From the NCBI GenBank assembly GCA_947500545.1, contig CANMSO010000007.1:186001-250000 (forward strand): a DNA stretch of 64,000 nucleotides. The letters run 5' to 3'. The position numbers and the translations under genes are program-made. This document shows, piece by piece, positions 62,906 to 64,000 of the stretch. The notes below the pieces were generated by a model. That model was not told the DNA's origin and did no database searches. It was given only the letters and a program-made list of their open reading frames with translations. Every line of letters starts with the position of its first letter. Within the stretch, counting starts at the first letter, position 1. The DNA comes from an uncultured Aquimarina sp. (GTDB taxonomy: Bacteria > Bacteroidota > Bacteroidia > Flavobacteriales > Flavobacteriaceae).

Positions 62906-64000
62906 ATGAAATTATTAAAATATCATATCTGTCTAATTTTATTGATTACGATGAGTTGTACCGAAACACGGAAGGAGCTAGAAGTTGAGGTTTTTGAAAC
63001 ATCGGCTAGCGGAAATAAATTGAGTAAAGTAACCGAGTTTTCAATTTCAGAAACCAAGGTTAGGATTACCTTAAATCCTGAAAAAACCTATCAAACCATT
63101 ACAGGTTTTGGAGGTGCTTTTACAGAATCTTCAGCATATTTATTGAATAAGTTAAGTAAAGAAAATCGCGATAGAATCATTAAAGCATATTTTGGAAGAG
63201 AGGGTGCCAATTACTCACTTACAAGAACACATATGAATTCTTGTGATTTCTCACTAAGCCAATATTCATATACACCTAACGAAGATAAAGAACTTAAAGA
63301 TTTTTCGGTAAAAGAAGATATGGAGGACTTAATCCCAATGATTAAAGAAGCCATGGCAACTTCAGAAGATGGTTTTAAAATATTTGCATCACCATGGACG
63401 GCACCGCCATGGATGAAAGACAATAACAAATGGGTTGGCGGAAAACTCCTTCCAAAATACTACGATACATGGGCATTATTCTTTTCTAAGTATTTAGAGG
63501 CTTACAAAGAACAAGGAATCGATATTTGGGGGTTTACTGTTGAAAATGAACCACATGGCAATGGCGATAACTGGGAAAGTATGCATTTTACACCAGAAGA
63601 AATGACAGATTTTGTGCAACATCATCTGGGTCCCAAGCTGGAAGCTGATGGTTATGGAGACAAAATTATCTTAGGTTATGATCAGAATAGAGCAGGTTTA
63701 AAAGAGTGGGTAGATGTGATGTACAAGGATGACGCTTCTTCAAAATACTATGATGGCACTGCGATTCATTGGTATGAAAGTACATATGAAATATTTCCCG
63801 AAGCCTTACAATACGCACACAACAAAGCACCTAATAAATTCTTAATCGAAACTGAAGGCTGTGTAGATTCTGAAGTGCCTAAGTGGCAAGATGATCAATG
63901 GTATTGGAGTAAAGAAGCAACCGATTGGGGTTGGGATTGGGCAGCTGAGGATGAAAAATACCTACATCCCAAATATGCCCCTGTAAATCGTTATGCCAGA
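62906..64000 (+). CDS. GH30 lipoprotein, probable beta-1,6-glucanase, partial
   Basis: 365 codons to the window edge, no stop. Lipobox LITMSCTE (Cys18). GH30 signatures: TITGFGGAFTESSAYLL, FASPWTAPPWMK, E215 in GFTVENEPHG (acid/base) and E317 in FLIETEGC (nucleophile). GH30_1/GH30_3-type enzymes remove beta-1,6-glucosyl side chains from laminarin or cleave beta-1,6-glucan, complementing GH16 and GH17. It begins 2 bp after the GH17 stop, so the run continues beyond the window, where a SusC/SusD pair for glucan import might be expected. Confidence 0.9.
   Translation, partial: MKLLKYHICLILLITMSCTETRKELEVEVFETSASGNKLSKVTEFSISETKVRITLNPEKTYQTITGFGGAFTESSAYLLNKLSKENRDRIIKAYFGREGANYSLTRTHMNSCDFSLSQYSYTPNEDKELKDFSVKEDMEDLIPMIKEAMATSEDGFKIFASPWTAPPWMKDNNKWVGGKLLPKYYDTWALFFSKYLEAYKEQGIDIWGFTVENEPHGNGDNWESMHFTPEEMTDFVQHHLGPKLEADGYGDKIILGYDQNRAGLKEWVDVMYKDDASSKYYDGTAIHWYESTYEIFPEALQYAHNKAPNKFLIETEGCVDSEVPKWQDDQWYWSKEATDWGWDWAAEDEKYLHPKYAPVNRYAR

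Overview
The window looks like a chromosomal segment of a marine, low-GC Bacteroidota, most likely a Flavobacteriaceae member of the Aquimarina/Zobellia type. The grounds are a SusC/SusD pair, a type IX secretion C-terminal sorting domain, SusC-like barrels ending in Phe, many Cys-lipidated glycosidases, periplasmic-sensor LuxR-type regulators and AT-rich spacers. No rRNA, tRNA, CRISPR array or complete insertion sequence is visible.

Left part (1-10.7 kb): a minus-strand module of TetR regulator, RND/MMPL exporter and LolA-like protein carries four copies of a TTGACCRGTCG-type operator. It is followed by an esterase, a secreted SRPBCC protein, a PSD-like decarboxylase and a DUF6503-like lipoprotein. 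An ECF sigma factor at 7840 and two operons encoding SRPBCC proteins share an almost identical promoter (TYGTCACA, 15-16 bp spacer, ATCTAA). This looks like a small autoregulated ECF regulon.

Middle part (11.0-31.9 kb): a polysaccharide utilisation locus. It starts with SusC, SusD, a glycan-binding lipoprotein and a GH16 enzyme. An 11-gene tightly packed run follows: xylB, xylA, SSS symporter, transaldolase, PhyH-like dioxygenase, clan GH-A glycosidase, Gfo/Idh oxidoreductase, MFS sugar porter, GH43, GH26 and mutarotase. The catabolic genes are for xylose, so the GH26 enzymes are probably beta-1,3-xylanases and not mannanases. After a decayed DNA-glycosylase gene come three tandem collagen-like lipoproteins, a LacI regulator, a Cys-rich EF-hand lipoprotein, a CxxCH lipoprotein, and a 1391-residue GH26-CBM-GH26 protein with a T9SS tail.

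Right part (43.6-64 kb): two divergent membrane-spanning sensor regulators with LuxR-type HTH but no kinase flank a beta-1,3(1,6)-glucan (laminarin or callose-like) cluster. That cluster holds a glycosidase fused to a predicted outer-membrane beta-barrel, two multi-domain binding lipoproteins, GH16, a GH149/GH161-like phosphorylase, GH17 and a GH30 cut by the window edge. Together the loci would attack a cell wall containing both beta-1,3-xylan and beta-1,3-glucan, as in bryopsidalean green algae or some red algae. That substrate assignment is inference.
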